Below are positions 1 through 9,250 of a DNA stretch of 51,106 nucleotides, in pieces (the first letter of the stretch is position 1; each line of letters opens with the position of its first letter). The translations under genes were made by a program, and so were the position numbers. This stretch comes from Paulinella micropora. Lineage: Eukaryota > Cercozoa > Imbricatea > Euglyphida. The notes beneath the pieces are model-generated. The model did no database searches and was not told where the DNA came from. It saw only the letters and a list, made by a program, of their open reading frames with translations. The stretch lies in the NCBI GenBank assembly GCA_009731375.1, contig BJOX01000108.1:405375-456480 (forward strand), given 5' to 3'.

Positions 1-103
1 GGGGGGGGGGCCTGAGAAGGTGGCGAAAGCAAAAGAGGTTTAAGCTCTCTTTTGGCTTGTGCGCTGCACACTCTTCCCTCTAACCCCGGCGGCGGGTAAA
101 GGC

Positions 104-961
104 ATGTCGGACCACGTGGACGGCAGGTTCTCCGTGAGCATCTTCGGTAGCATCACGGCAGACCCCTTGCTAGGCTTGATCAACGTGTCCCGCGCGCTGA
201 ACTACGTCCAGGACTGCGGACTCAAAAGAGCACGCCAAAGGATCCAGAGCGCCAAGCGCAGGTTCCGTGACGTGGTCTTCACTCGGGTCAAGTTTAAGGG
301 CACTCCGCTCGCCAGCCTCGCCTGCAGCCAGGATTCCTTAGCGAGATTGTTTGCTCGATTCGAGCTGACAGGCCCAGCGGCCGAGGAATTGCTCAAGGAG
401 TTTAAGCGCGTGTGCAGCGACCCGTCTTTACCGCTCCCCGCGGTTTATCACATGATCCCGGGCTCCAATGTCCCGGAAGGAGGCAAGGGCTCTGCTCGGC
501 CGGCCGAGGCCAGCGACGAAACAACCGAGGAGGAGGAGGAGGACGACGAGGACAGCGACCAAGAGGAAGCAGTCGCGCCAGTGTCGGCCCGAGAGACCCC
601 CCGACGACGTCCCAACAAGAGGCCAAGGAGAGAGCCCGCAGGAACCAGCGGGGGCAATGCCGGCAGAGGACATGACATTGCCCAGAGCGTCCGGGAACGG
701 AAGCAGCGCCTGTCCCAAATGGCAGAGTCCATCCACCAGCTGGCCAGGCTCGAGAAACAACTAGACGCCGCGCTGGAAACCTTGCGCTCCTTTGGCCCCA
801 CCTCGCAGTTCCGCGCGGAGGCAGTGGAGCTGTTTTTAGACAAGGTCTCCTTGGAGTTGGGGGACCTCCGCGCCCGTGCCGGCACTGTGCCGGTGCAGGC
901 ACCGGTCCCGGTGCCGTCGGCGCCGGTCCCGGTGCCGTCGGCGCCGGCGGGCCTGGCTTGA
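104..961 (+). CDS. Unidentified 285-aa protein: N-terminal domain, acidic/basic linker, helical C-terminal part
   Basis: An intact frame from an ATG at 104 to a TGA at 959-961. An in-frame GTG at 59 would add 15 residues, but the ATG is the better start. Residues 1-105 look like a folded domain rich in Arg/Lys and hydrophobic residues. Residues about 139-155 are almost all Asp/Glu and are followed by a basic stretch (RRRPNKRPRRE, about 167-177) that could be a nuclear localisation signal. Residues about 195-255 are heptad-like and probably helical. The tail is a Pro-Val repeat (PVPVPSA) encoded by 21-bp tandem repeats. The GC content is far above that of the flanks and resembles only the inserted fragment at 6888-7242. 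The layout recalls DNA-binding proteins of large DNA viruses or virus-like transposons, but I recognise no family signature. The frame ends about 10 nt before a C-homopolymer and an N gap, so the downstream context is lost. Confidence 0.6.
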   Translation: MSDHVDGRFSVSIFGSITADPLLGLINVSRALNYVQDCGLKRARQRIQSAKRRFRDVVFTRVKFKGTPLASLACSQDSLARLFARFELTGPAAEELLKEFKRVCSDPSLPLPAVYHMIPGSNVPEGGKGSARPAEASDETTEEEEEDDEDSDQEEAVAPVSARETPRRRPNKRPRREPAGTSGGNAGRGHDIAQSVRERKQRLSQMAESIHQLARLEKQLDAALETLRSFGPTSQFRAEAVELFLDKVSLELGDLRARAGTVPVQAPVPVPSAPVPVPSAPAGLA

Positions 962-972
962 CTTGTGCGCGC

Positions 973-1005
<33 letters not shown>

Positions 1006-1427
1006 NNNNNNNNNNNNNNNNNNNNNNNNNNNNNNNNNNNNNNNNNNNNNNNNNNNNNNNNNNNNNNNNNNNNNNNNNNNNNNNNNNNNNNNNNNNNNNN
1101 NNNNNNNNNNNNNNNNNNNNNNNNNNNNNNNNNNNNNNNNNNNNNNNNNNNNNNNNNNNNNNNNNNNNNNNNNNNNNNNNNNNNNNNNNNNNNNNNNNNN
1201 NNNNNNNNNNNNNNNNNNNNNNNNNNNNNNNNNNNNNNNNNNNNNNNNNNNNNNNNNNNNNNNNNNNNNNNNNNNNNNNNNNNNNNNNNNNNNNNNNNNN
1301 NNNNNNNNNNNNNNNNNNNNNNNNNNNNNNNNNNNNNNNNNNNNNNNNNNNNNNNNNNNNNNNNNNNNNNNNNNNNNNNNNNNNNNNNNNNNNNNNNNNN
1401 NNNNNNNNNNNNNNNNNNNNNNNNNNN
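1006..1427. other. Assembly gap (422 N) with C-homopolymer border
   Basis: Unknown bases, preceded at 974-1005 by an almost pure C run. A poly-G run also opens the window at 1-10. The C run does not resemble the neighbouring sequence and is probably artefact. Confidence 0.97.
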
Positions 1428-1615
1428 ACAGTCCTCAAGAATGAGAATGATGTCTCGTTGTATTAGCTCAGTGAAGCCAAAAAGGAAAACGGCAACAGAC
1501 CAGGAATAAAATGGCATCAGGTCCAATCCGGACAAATAATACTGAAAAACAAGCTGGTGCACCTGTCACCAGGAAAAGGTATTTTTTACCGGCTATCCGG
1601 GGGGTGATGCCTACA
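1428..1615 (-). repeat. Dispersed repeat R, left copy (inverted relative to 50333-50522)
   Basis: About 188 bp that match, in reverse complement and at very high identity, the sequence at 50333-50522. The shared part begins (minus strand) TGTAGGCATCACCCC, runs through CCGGATAGCCGG and reaches the edge of the N gap, so its full length is unknown. It starts with TG, as LTRs do. Reading through it on the minus strand gives a short hydrophobic frame with no recognisable family. Confidence 0.8.
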
Positions 1616-2311
1616 CGTCTTACACGGGAACCGTAGTAAATAGGGGTAGATAGGTAAATATCGGCAAATGAGAGCGCACTTTCCGGGTTTGATTCCTCAT
1701 GGGTGATCGGCTCCTGTGGAGACAACCATCGAGTCGCTTGTGTGACCGCTAAGTTTTTGCTCTTCATCACCGTTGTACGTCCGGTGCTTACAAAATACAA
1801 AGTTGAGTTTGGAGATTTTCGAGTTCAAATTTGAATTTGAATTTTGAACTATCTCCCCCCCTCTTCTATGGCGATCTGCCATAGACGTACAACGGTCTGA
1901 TCATGTCGCAGTCAAACCATCCCTTCGCCGTCTTAAGGATCTGTGATCCAAGCATTACTAGGCGTGTTGTATCCGATCTGAAACAACACTCCGAGCAATT
2001 CTAAGGTTCCGTGTCCCTAGCACATGTCTCGGCCCTAGTCCGTCCGAAGGATCTGTGATCCCGAGAATGCAGGGAGGCATTGATCTCAATTGTTCAATAC
2101 CCCCGTGCATCCTCGTCCATCATAGGGATGAACGGGCGCTATGCTAGTGTCAAGGGTGCCGTTAGCGTATTCGGCGTTGTTTGTTTGGTTTTGTTGTCTG
2201 CAGACATTTTCTTATTGCCACTCGGCAAGTATCTACTTCGCTGTGGCGAAAGTATAAGTGTCTAAGAATATATATACAACCCATTGGCTGGGTCTCAAAA
2301 CGCGTCTACGC
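1616..2311. other. Non-coding stretch with a 13-bp inverted repeat
   Basis: No convincing gene. A perfect 13-bp inverted pair (ACCGTTGTACGTC at 1769-1781 and its complement at 1884-1896) brackets about 100 bp and could be a small foldback element. A 15-bp direct repeat, AAGGATCTGTGATCC, occurs near 1935 and 2047. The stretch lies just beyond the 3' end of the minus-strand element A remnants and may contain its terminal sequence. Confidence 0.4.
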
Positions 2312-2911
2312 TTATTCGTCGAGGTATATTTCCTCGAGGGAGTTCATGAACTCCTCTTCGGTAGACGGTGATGATGGTTGCCATCTCCATGTCACTGCGG
2401 GTTGGTCTTCCGCTGGCATGTCTAATTCCTGGTCCAGGCTTCCTTTCAAAGCCCTCGCTTCCGACCAGGTCAAGTCTTCTCCGACTTCCGAATGCTGTGG
2501 CGCGATACACCTTATGACTGGGGCGAATCGACCAATGACTTGCCCCAGCTGGTATTCGTACTGTTACCTCCAGTACGGCCACTCACGTCGAAAGTGGTAG
2601 ATGTAATCCAGCCGTTGAGTTAATTTGTGCCATCGGAAGTCATCGGCTTGGACAAGTCTGTTCCAACCCAGTGCGTCCTGTGCCCTGAATCGTTTGATCA
2701 ATTGTTCGAAGCCTCTCACGCGGCCTCGATATGTGTTCGGAACGTTCTCGTCAGGATCGGCTAACTGGTTGGCGATGCGGGATGTGTTTGGGTCATCGCT
2801 CCTCGTCAACTGCCGGTATATCGTCAGCAGCCACGCGAGCCGATGCTCGTGTTGGAACCGTACGTAATACTGTTGCCGTAGCCGAGCCGCACCTCCGAAA
2901 CGCTCAGGCAT
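2312..2911 (-). pseudogene. Element A remnant, C-terminal part (in-frame stop)
   Basis: On the minus strand one frame runs from an ATG at 2911 through an Arg-rich helical segment (motifs RLRQQYYVRF, RLDYIYHFRREWPYW). It meets a TAA at 2564-2566, then continues in the same frame through an acidic tail ending EEIYLDE and a TAA at 2312-2314. The frame before and after the internal stop has similar protein-like composition, so I read it as one decayed gene, not two. No family was recognised. It lies downstream of 2949-4145 in the same orientation and could be part of the same original protein or polyprotein. Confidence 0.45.
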
Positions 2912-2948
2912 ACGTCGTCTTATGCCTCGTGGCTTTAATGTTAATCAC

Positions 2949-4145
2949 CTAGTTCCCAAAAAGCGCTGTTTTCTGTAGTGAGGCGACTGGGATGGAACCT
3001 GCCTTGCTTACGCAGGTGTCCGCTGTGCGGACACGGCAACTTAGCCCGTCCATTTTACCATCATCCTCACTAGCCGCCTGTGCGACATCGTCTTCTGGTG
3101 GAGATGGGTGAGGGTCCGCCTGTACATTGTTGCGGATGGTCGTCACCTCAGGTGAAGGTGTACGGCCACGACTACTGTTGTGCCCCTCTGTTACCTCTTC
3201 GCTCACCCCTGCCGTAGCAGTACTATTGACTGTGATCGAGGGGTCTGTGACCCCCGCAATACTATCTACTTGCGGTGTAGAAGGGAGCACAGCAACCCTA
3301 GCCGTCGGTGACTCCATACTGACTTGTGTCACCTGATCTGGCGTTGGTGTAGCCTCCATTCTTACTGTCTTATCTACTACCGGTGCGGGTGGGGACACAG
3401 CAACCCTAGCCGTCGGTGACTCAATATCGGCTTGTGTCACCTGACCTGGCGTTGGTGTGGCCTCCGTTACCATCACCCCATTAACTAGTGTTTCTGTTAC
3501 TACTGCGCCTGTCCCGACAATTAGTCCATCACCCTCTGCGGTGGCTATCGTTTCCAACGGGTGTGCAAAACGCACCCGCTTACGTGCCCCGGGGTGTGTC
3601 CTTTCCGTTGATTGTCTAGGACTTAAATTTGCGCTTCTTGGAGGACTTGTGTCCTGCTGGCTGGCCTTGGCCTGCACAACACATGTGACGCGTTGCTTGC
3701 GTTTGCGTTTGCGTTTGCGTGCTGTGGGCTTACCCATCTGGCTCAGGAGTGTCTCCTGACCGGGCATGTATGCCGCGAACTTGTCGGCCGCCGGGAATTG
3801 GCTCTTGAGCATTTCGGCTTCCGCATCGAAGGCGGCGCACCAACTCGCCACGTGCCCGTTTGGCATCAGAGAGACCCGTCCGTGTTCATCAACGTCCGGG
3901 AATGGCAAGTTCATGTGTGCCTGCTGTTTCGGGCAAGGCACCCAATCGCCATCTTCCGGCCTCTTGACCTTCGACTCTCCCGCCTTGTATCTGCGTATAT
4001 ACCGCCTCATCGCTATTGGGTGCTGTGGGGTGCCCGGGAATGTGTGCCATCGTTGACACGACTTTCCCATGAGGCAAGGCCACACCCAAAATCGACGTTC
4101 TGGTAAGCAGTTAAAAGCCAGTGCGTGGTGAAAATAATCACACAA
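2949..4145 (-). CDS. Element A remnant: 398-aa Cys/Trp N-terminus with Pro/Thr-rich repeats
   Basis: A long open frame on the minus strand. The first 140 residues are rich in Cys, Trp and His. A strongly basic run of Arg-Lys repeats (about 143-152) follows, and then a low-complexity Pro/Thr/Val region. That region contains an imperfect internal repeat of about 38 residues (MVTEATPTPGQVTQ..ESPTARVAV and MEATPTPDQVTQ..ESPTARVAV), mirrored by direct DNA repeats near 3300-3470. The frame is open, but its position between other broken minus-strand frames suggests it belongs to a degenerate mobile element. It could instead be a real host or element gene; I recognise no domain. Confidence 0.4.
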   Translation of the reverse strand: MCDYFHHALAFNCLPERRFWVWPCLMGKSCQRWHTFPGTPQHPIAMRRYIRRYKAGESKVKRPEDGDWVPCPKQQAHMNLPFPDVDEHGRVSLMPNGHVASWCAAFDAEAEMLKSQFPAADKFAAYMPGQETLLSQMGKPTARKRKRKRKQRVTCVVQAKASQQDTSPPRSANLSPRQSTERTHPGARKRVRFAHPLETIATAEGDGLIVGTGAVVTETLVNGVMVTEATPTPGQVTQADIESPTARVAVSPPAPVVDKTVRMEATPTPDQVTQVSMESPTARVAVLPSTPQVDSIAGVTDPSITVNSTATAGVSEEVTEGHNSSRGRTPSPEVTTIRNNVQADPHPSPPEDDVAQAASEDDGKMDGLSCRVRTADTCVSKAGSIPVASLQKTALFGN

Positions 4146-4149
4146 AGTA

Positions 4150-4318
4150 TTAGACTTGACCGTTGGCGGGTTGCCAAGGTCGTCTAACCTCTGTACCCCG
4201 TACGGACATCCAGCCGGACCTGGGTCGATGGCTAATGAGCTGAGAGGTTGATTGCTTTGTACGTGTTTTCTTTTTCTTTGTCGGCGGCTGACGTGGGGGC
4301 GGGACCCCTTGTGTCTGG
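4150..4318 (-). other. Flank of the LINE insertion, proline-rich reading frame
   Basis: A stretch between the LINE reverse-transcriptase fragment and element A. A minus-strand frame spanning 4150-4383 is Pro-rich and then Lys-rich (TKKKKTRTK). It may be the far end of the LINE or original element A sequence; no boundary or target-site duplication is clear. Confidence 0.3.
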
Positions 4319-5098
4319 CTAACCGGCGGTGGTGTGTGAGGTAACATGGGGGGTGGTAAGGGCGGTGGTGAGTAGATGGGCATGGTAAACTGTGGTGCTT
4401 GGTAAGTATGAGGTGGTGGGAGTTTTGGATGTTATTATGAGTGTTGTGTCGTCTGCATATGTATATACTGTTCCTTGTTGTATGATATTGATTATGTCAT
4501 TGATATAGAGTAGGAAAAAGGTAGTTGATAATGTGCTTCCTTGTGGTATGCCGTGTGTGATGGTGCGTTTGTAAGATTTAGCATATTGTGTGTGGACCTC
4601 TTGGGTGCGGTTCGAGAAGTAGGATGCAAAGAATTGGACTGTTTCTTCGTTGAAATTAAAATTTCGCCGAAGTTTGTCCAGTAGCTTTGAATGCTCTACT
4701 GTGTCGTACGCTTTTGAGAGGTCCACATACAATGCTAGCACTAATTCTTCTTTGTCTTTATGTTTTTGTATTTGGTTTATTATTGTTTGGATTGTCATGG
4801 TTGTGTTTGAGTTAGGTCGGAATGCGTATTGTGTGTGTGATATTATGTTATGTTTTGTTAGGTGGTCCATTATTTGTTTATTTATTATCGTGTCAAACAC
4901 TTTAGCTATTATGGGTAGTAGTGATATCGGTCTGTAGTTGGCTGGCATGCTTGTGTCACTTGCTTTGTATAGTTCAATTACTTTTGTTGTTTTGAGTGCA
5001 TCTGGGTATTTATTTTCGTTTATGGCTTTGTTGAAAAGGTTGGTGAGTATAGGTGTGAGGGAGGCATGCATGTCTTTTATAAGTGTTGGTTTTATTTG
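4319..5098 (-). mobile_element. Non-LTR retrotransposon (LINE) reverse-transcriptase fragment
   Basis: A minus-strand frame of 250 residues from an ATG at 5071, open upstream to about 5098, with clear reverse-transcriptase blocks of the LINE type. They are NYRPISLLP (residues 45-53), AFRPN (83-87), the first catalytic block YVDLSKAYD (115-123), GIPQGS (174-179) and YADD (205-208). The upstream endonuclease and the downstream C-terminal part are absent, so this is an internal fragment of a Jockey/CR1/L2-like element. The AT-rich codon use contrasts with the flanks. The sequence changes abruptly near 5098, where the minus-strand element A frame ends, which indicates insertion into or beside that older gene. 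Confidence 0.9.
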
Positions 5099-5101
5099 AT
5101 G

Positions 5102-5860
5102 TCAAGCCCACCGGTGGTGGAGAATGAAATCCCGAAGTGCATTGTTGGGCATATGGGTTAGGGCTGCCCCCCGCTGGAGAGGATGTAGATGCGTATGGGT
5201 TTGGAGAATGTGGCCCCAATACGCGTTCGAGGAGCTCGATGAGCTCGACGACGATGACCAGTATGGGTTAGGTGAACTCGAGGGGGATCTCTGATAGGAG
5301 CTGGACCCCGTATACGAGTGGTCTCCCCATGAGGTGGATGTGACGAAGGACAGTATGTCGAACTGTGGTTCGTTTGCCTTGGCCTGATGATCAGGCAACG
5401 ACAATCCCACAGCCTGCATGGCCTGCAGCAAGATGTTTGCCCGCCGCATACGTTCGTCCTTGTTCGCTTTAGAGCCGAAGATCTTCTTCACAAAAGTTGC
5501 ATCCCACGCTGATACTTCGACCAATCGGTCAACGCGAAAACTCTGAAGCGAGAATGCGCGGTCATCGGCATCCTGTGCCTGTGACAAGACGTTGCGAATG
5601 TATCTTTCCCCCGTTGTTCGGCCTTTGGTGGTCGCTGCTCTAGCGATGCCCTTAAGGACTGCCACTAGTAACATCGCCAAATCAGCACGAACTAGGGGCG
5701 TGATCAGCTTTTGTGGAAGGTCCACGATTTCGTTGTGTGGCACATCGGCTTCCCACATACGTTGTGCCATTGCCGACACCAGGTCGGCGACGATAACAGG
5801 GTCGCACATGAAACCCCAGTTGGCCCCCTTTACAAATTTTTCGAGCAGGTTAATGAGGTC
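5102..5860 (-). pseudogene. Element A remnant: helical, capsid-like segment plus Ser-rich tail
   Basis: The minus-strand frame has an ATG at 5809 but remains open and protein-like upstream to about 5860 (LEKFVKGANWGF), so the ATG is probably internal. The first 155 residues are predicted helical (DLVSAMAQRMWE, DLAMLLVAVLKGIARAA), the kind of composition seen in retroelement Gag capsids. The tail is rich in Ser and Tyr (a run of 10 Ser). The frame ends where the LINE fragment begins. No zinc knuckle or protease is visible, so the Gag reading is inference only. Confidence 0.4.
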
Positions 5861-5917
5861 GGCCGGGAGGCTTCAATTTTCCCCCTTGAATCAGTCGGCC
5901 CGCTTCCTCATCCCATT

Positions 5918-6415
5918 ATGGCCACTTGTGCGTTAACAAGTCTTGGGATGCCCAACGACTGGCTTTGTTGGCTAATATCTGTTTAGTGTCAGCAGCGGTT
6001 AGACTGAACTGTCCAATCGTGCTGTCTAGACACGTATAGCCCAACAGAAGCAAGATACCCTTCGCCATAATCAATATTGACTTGCGGGTTATACTTGTCA
6101 TAGTCAAAAGTTGTAGCCTTGTCAAGCCGAGTCAGAGCTCGTTCGACCAATTTGTCGTTCGCTTTCTTTTGTTCTTCCGTGGTGTTTGAAGGTCGGTTGT
6201 GTCCGCCACCCCCTTGGTTTCCCTGGGGCGGGACAACTACCGCCTTGTGAAAGAAGACGAATGTCGTTCCCTCTGGGACGACAGTTGCTCTGCCATCATT
6301 GCCATATGTGACATGAACCTCGTTCGCTAGGCGAATTCGGAGGATGTCACTGATGGTCTGTGCTACTAACTCGCACATAACGAGGAAGTTGCACCAATAG
6401 AGCTTTACTGCCGGG
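5918..6415 (-). pseudogene. Element A remnant with frameshifts
   Basis: On the minus strand a frame runs from about 6415 (KLYWCNFLVMCEL) through ISDILRIRLANEV and a Gly/Pro linker to a stop at 5989. Near 6020 the sense appears to jump to another frame that reads STIGQFSLTAADTKQILANK to about 5918. These pieces look like one protein broken by indels. Function unknown. Confidence 0.35.
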
Positions 6416-6887
6416 GAGCAATTTTCTTCTCCACCGCCTTACCACCTCTAATAGCCTTCTCAAACACCATGGTGGCCTTGAAGTATTTGAACTTCGTTGC
6501 CATCCTACTCACCCAGGTCCACCGATGCTGTTCGATTGTATCAAGCAGCTCGTTAAGGGTGTCCCGGGCTTGGGCAGCTGCTGTTGAATCGTCCTCAGAG
6601 GGGAGAAGCTGTTTCTTCCAGCTCTTGTGCTCTGTGAGGGTGAGATTCCAAATTGCAACCGCAGCACTCAGGTTTCGTGCTGAAACTATATTCCAAGCTT
6701 GTATCTCCGAGATAAACACCAGCAACCCTGCCGAGTTGGGCCACTTTGTGTCTGTAGCTAGTTCTTTATCTGGGTCCTGTGTGAAAGGAAAAGTGAGAGA
6801 GGGTTGCAGATCCTTTTTCTCGACGAATAAGGTATTCAGCAGCGCTGGGTACCTTTGGTGGTTTATCTGCCACGCTAACCCCGTCAT
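6405..6887 (-). pseudogene. Element A remnant: 160-aa helical segment
   Basis: Minus-strand open frame (GLAWQINHQRYPALLNTLF, then ELLDTIEQHRWTWVSRMATK). It is open at its N-terminal end up to the border of the foreign fragment at 6888-7242, and a frameshift near 6405 leads into the next piece. It is collinear with 7243-7752, so both probably belonged to one reading frame split by the insertion. No family was recognised. Confidence 0.4.
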
Positions 6888-7242
6888 CCACAGGGCGGAA
6901 TTTCAAAAAGAATGGCTGGGACACCACTGCCCCGGGGTAGAGGACGAAGATGAACTGATGTACGTCGTCCCGGACTATTCCACCGAAGCCTGGCGCCTCT
7001 ACCAGCGCTACGAGCGCCTGTACTGGACCGCGGTGGAGGACCGCCTCAACAGGCGCCTACAGACTGTTTTCCAGCGCCTGGCAAGAGATCTCAGCGCCTT
7101 GTAACCGTTCAATAAAAACACGTTCTGTTATTCCTGTTATTCTTAGCCCCCCCCCTGGACCAGCAGTCGCCAATAGGGAGCGGGGCGGTGCACCACCAAA
7201 TTTTTTTTCGGCCGCCGAGACCGACTATATACATAAACCCAA
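6888..7242 (+). other. Inserted 3' end of a GC-rich plus-strand gene with poly(A) signal
   Basis: About 355 bp that interrupt the minus-strand frames. On the plus strand roughly 68 codons (GHHCPGVEDEDELMYVV, then RYERLYWTAVEDRLNRRLQ) end at a TAA at 7102-7104. An AATAAA poly(A) signal follows within 15 nt. A C-run and a TATA-like element (CTATATACATAA near 7223) come next. GC content and codon bias match the gene at 104-961, not the surroundings. The 5' part of the gene is missing. It could be a fragment of a virus-like or transposon gene; the family was not recognised. Confidence 0.5.
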
Positions 7243-7752
7243 CTACCCCTCGTCTAATAAGGAGTCACGCACGGTTGCTAGAACCCTGTAGAGGTCCATA
7301 ACATGATGTATGGTAGCGGTACCATTTGCAGTAAGGCTCGGATTGAACAAATGCATTAATCCAATAGCCCCTTGTATCGAGGGTTCCTTGAACATACACC
7401 TGTACCAAGTTGCCTCCTCGTACATATTATTCGGGAAAAGATGCGTCGAGTTGTCGTTTAGGTTAGTCCCATGTTCCTCGTCATCTTGAGGGCTGCCTGG
7501 CCATCCCTCGGCTTGGCCTCGGTGTCGGTCCAGCACTACCTTCCTTTGAATTGCACGAGCCGGAATTACCAACCCATTGTCGGGCCCTCTCCATGGGGAG
7601 CGAGGGACAGGTTCCTCCTGTGTTCGTCCTCCTCCCCTTGCGGGAGTGGTAAAACCGGGGCCTGTGGCGGGCGTGTCGTTACCGTCTGCTTCGTCAGACA
7701 TGTCGAGTTTTATAGCGATGGATGATCTCGTTTTAGAGCCTATCCACGCCAT
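7243..7752 (-). CDS. Element A remnant, N-terminal 169 aa
   Basis: Minus-strand frame from an ATG at 7752 (MAWIGSKTRSSIAI) to a stop at about 7241, where the foreign fragment begins, so the stop may come from the insertion. It is Gly/Pro/Arg-rich and disordered for the first 100 residues, then helical (IHHVMDLYRVLATVRDSLLDE). It is the most upstream of the collinear minus-strand remnants from 7752 to 2312 and probably holds the original start. Confidence 0.4.
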   Translation of the reverse strand: MAWIGSKTRSSIAIKLDMSDEADGNDTPATGPGFTTPARGGGRTQEEPVPRSPWRGPDNGLVIPARAIQRKVVLDRHRGQAEGWPGSPQDDEEHGTNLNDNSTHLFPNNMYEEATWYRCMFKEPSIQGAIGLMHLFNPSLTANGTATIHHVMDLYRVLATVRDSLLDEG

Positions 7753-9250
7753 GTTCAGTGTGCCCCTGAAGGGTTGAAACGAGCAGATGGAGTCGTATGT
7801 TCTCGTGTTGTGTAAGTGTGCTGTTGTGTTTGTCTTTTGTTGTCGTGTGTTCTGTTCACTGTGTCGTCAATGCTTGTGTCTAGCACGATGTTATACAACA
7901 CGACAACCGACTCACACCCAACACAACAATCAACAAATAACAGTCAAGGAATTGGTGGACTCACCCTCCCCCTCTGTCGGGGGAAGCCTTGCTGTTCCTT
8001 CTGCCAAGCCAGACGATGTGTACGTGTGCACCCTGACAAAGTATACCACACTTGTGCTTCACAAACAAGTCGGTTATCGACCCTACTCCACCCTCGTGCG
8101 TACACAATCAAGAATCGTTCAAAAAGGTTTTCAATGATCCTTTCTGGGCTCAGCCCAATAGGTCACTGTTATTGTCCTTTTTTGAAAGAACCTTTCCCAA
8201 CTCAAAAACCAACCGAAGCTTTGCCTTTTTGAGTTATGGGGGGTGTGTTTGTGAGTGTTCTCGTGTGTGTGTATGTGTTTGTGTGTACCGAGTGCTGCTG
8301 ACTCTTCACACAACAACGGCTGATGCCTTGTGAGTTGCTCGGTGTCAGAGTTTTTGTTCTTGGTGACCTATTTGACACCACACACACGTTGTTAGTGCTT
8401 GGGTGTGATGTGAGGTGTGTGTCTCGTCTGTGTGTCTACGAGAGTGTGTATGCCAGTGTGTGTACCGAGTGCTGGTGACTCTTCACACACTTTAGTTGAT
8501 GTCTTGGGAGCCACTCGGTATCCGAGTTCTTGTCCTTGTTGACCTTTATGACACCACACAACACGTTTGGAGTGTTTGAGTGTGATGTGGGGTGTGTGTT
8601 TCGTTGTTTGTCAACAAAAATAAAAATCGTTCCCAAAACACGCTCCTTTTTAACCTCCCTGTCTTCAATTTACACCCAATTCCCCCTGCCTATGAAGCCT
8701 ACCACCCCTTTGAGAGATGGCTACCTTCTTTGGTGTGGGATGGGTGTTGTTTGTATAAACAGGTTTTATGCCACAGGAATAATATTCTGTATGTGTGTCG
8801 TTTGTTTGTTTTTCTTCTGCCTCGTTGCACGTATTGACTTTTCTTCTGCCTCGTTGCACGTATTGACGTGTCAACAACGTTTGTGTGTGTTATGTGTTTG
8901 TGGCAGTACAAACAAGAGTTAGAGCGTGTAATTGTTGGTTATTCTCCTCGTGAGGAGTATGTGTAGGTATATGTGTAGGAGTGTTGACAGAATTGATAGG
9001 AAGGTGTTTTCCTTCTCCTTGTGTGTGTTTGTTAAGCATTCCTCTGGCTCAACAATGTGTCGACAATCACATCAGTGAGCCCCCTAATGTTTCTGTCCCA
9101 CTGAGTACACTTTCTATGCACCTTACACACTCCAAACACACTGCTTGAGGTGTCAAAGTCGTGCACACAACTAGTGTCTTGCCGTGCCGCTTTATGTGCC
9201 TCTGTGCAAGACTTCACTGTTGTTTTTGTGCACTGCAAGCTGCTAACACC
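7753..9250. repeat. Non-coding TG/CA-rich region with a 178-bp tandem duplication
   Basis: No supported gene. Two tandem copies of a unit of about 178 bp lie at 8281-8458 and 8459-8620; both start TGTGTACCGAGTGCTG. A 32-bp tandem pair, built on CTCGTTGCACGTATTGAC, lies near 8820-8870. The region sits upstream of the minus-strand element A start and could include its promoter or long terminal repeat, but no second terminal copy was found. Confidence 0.45.
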
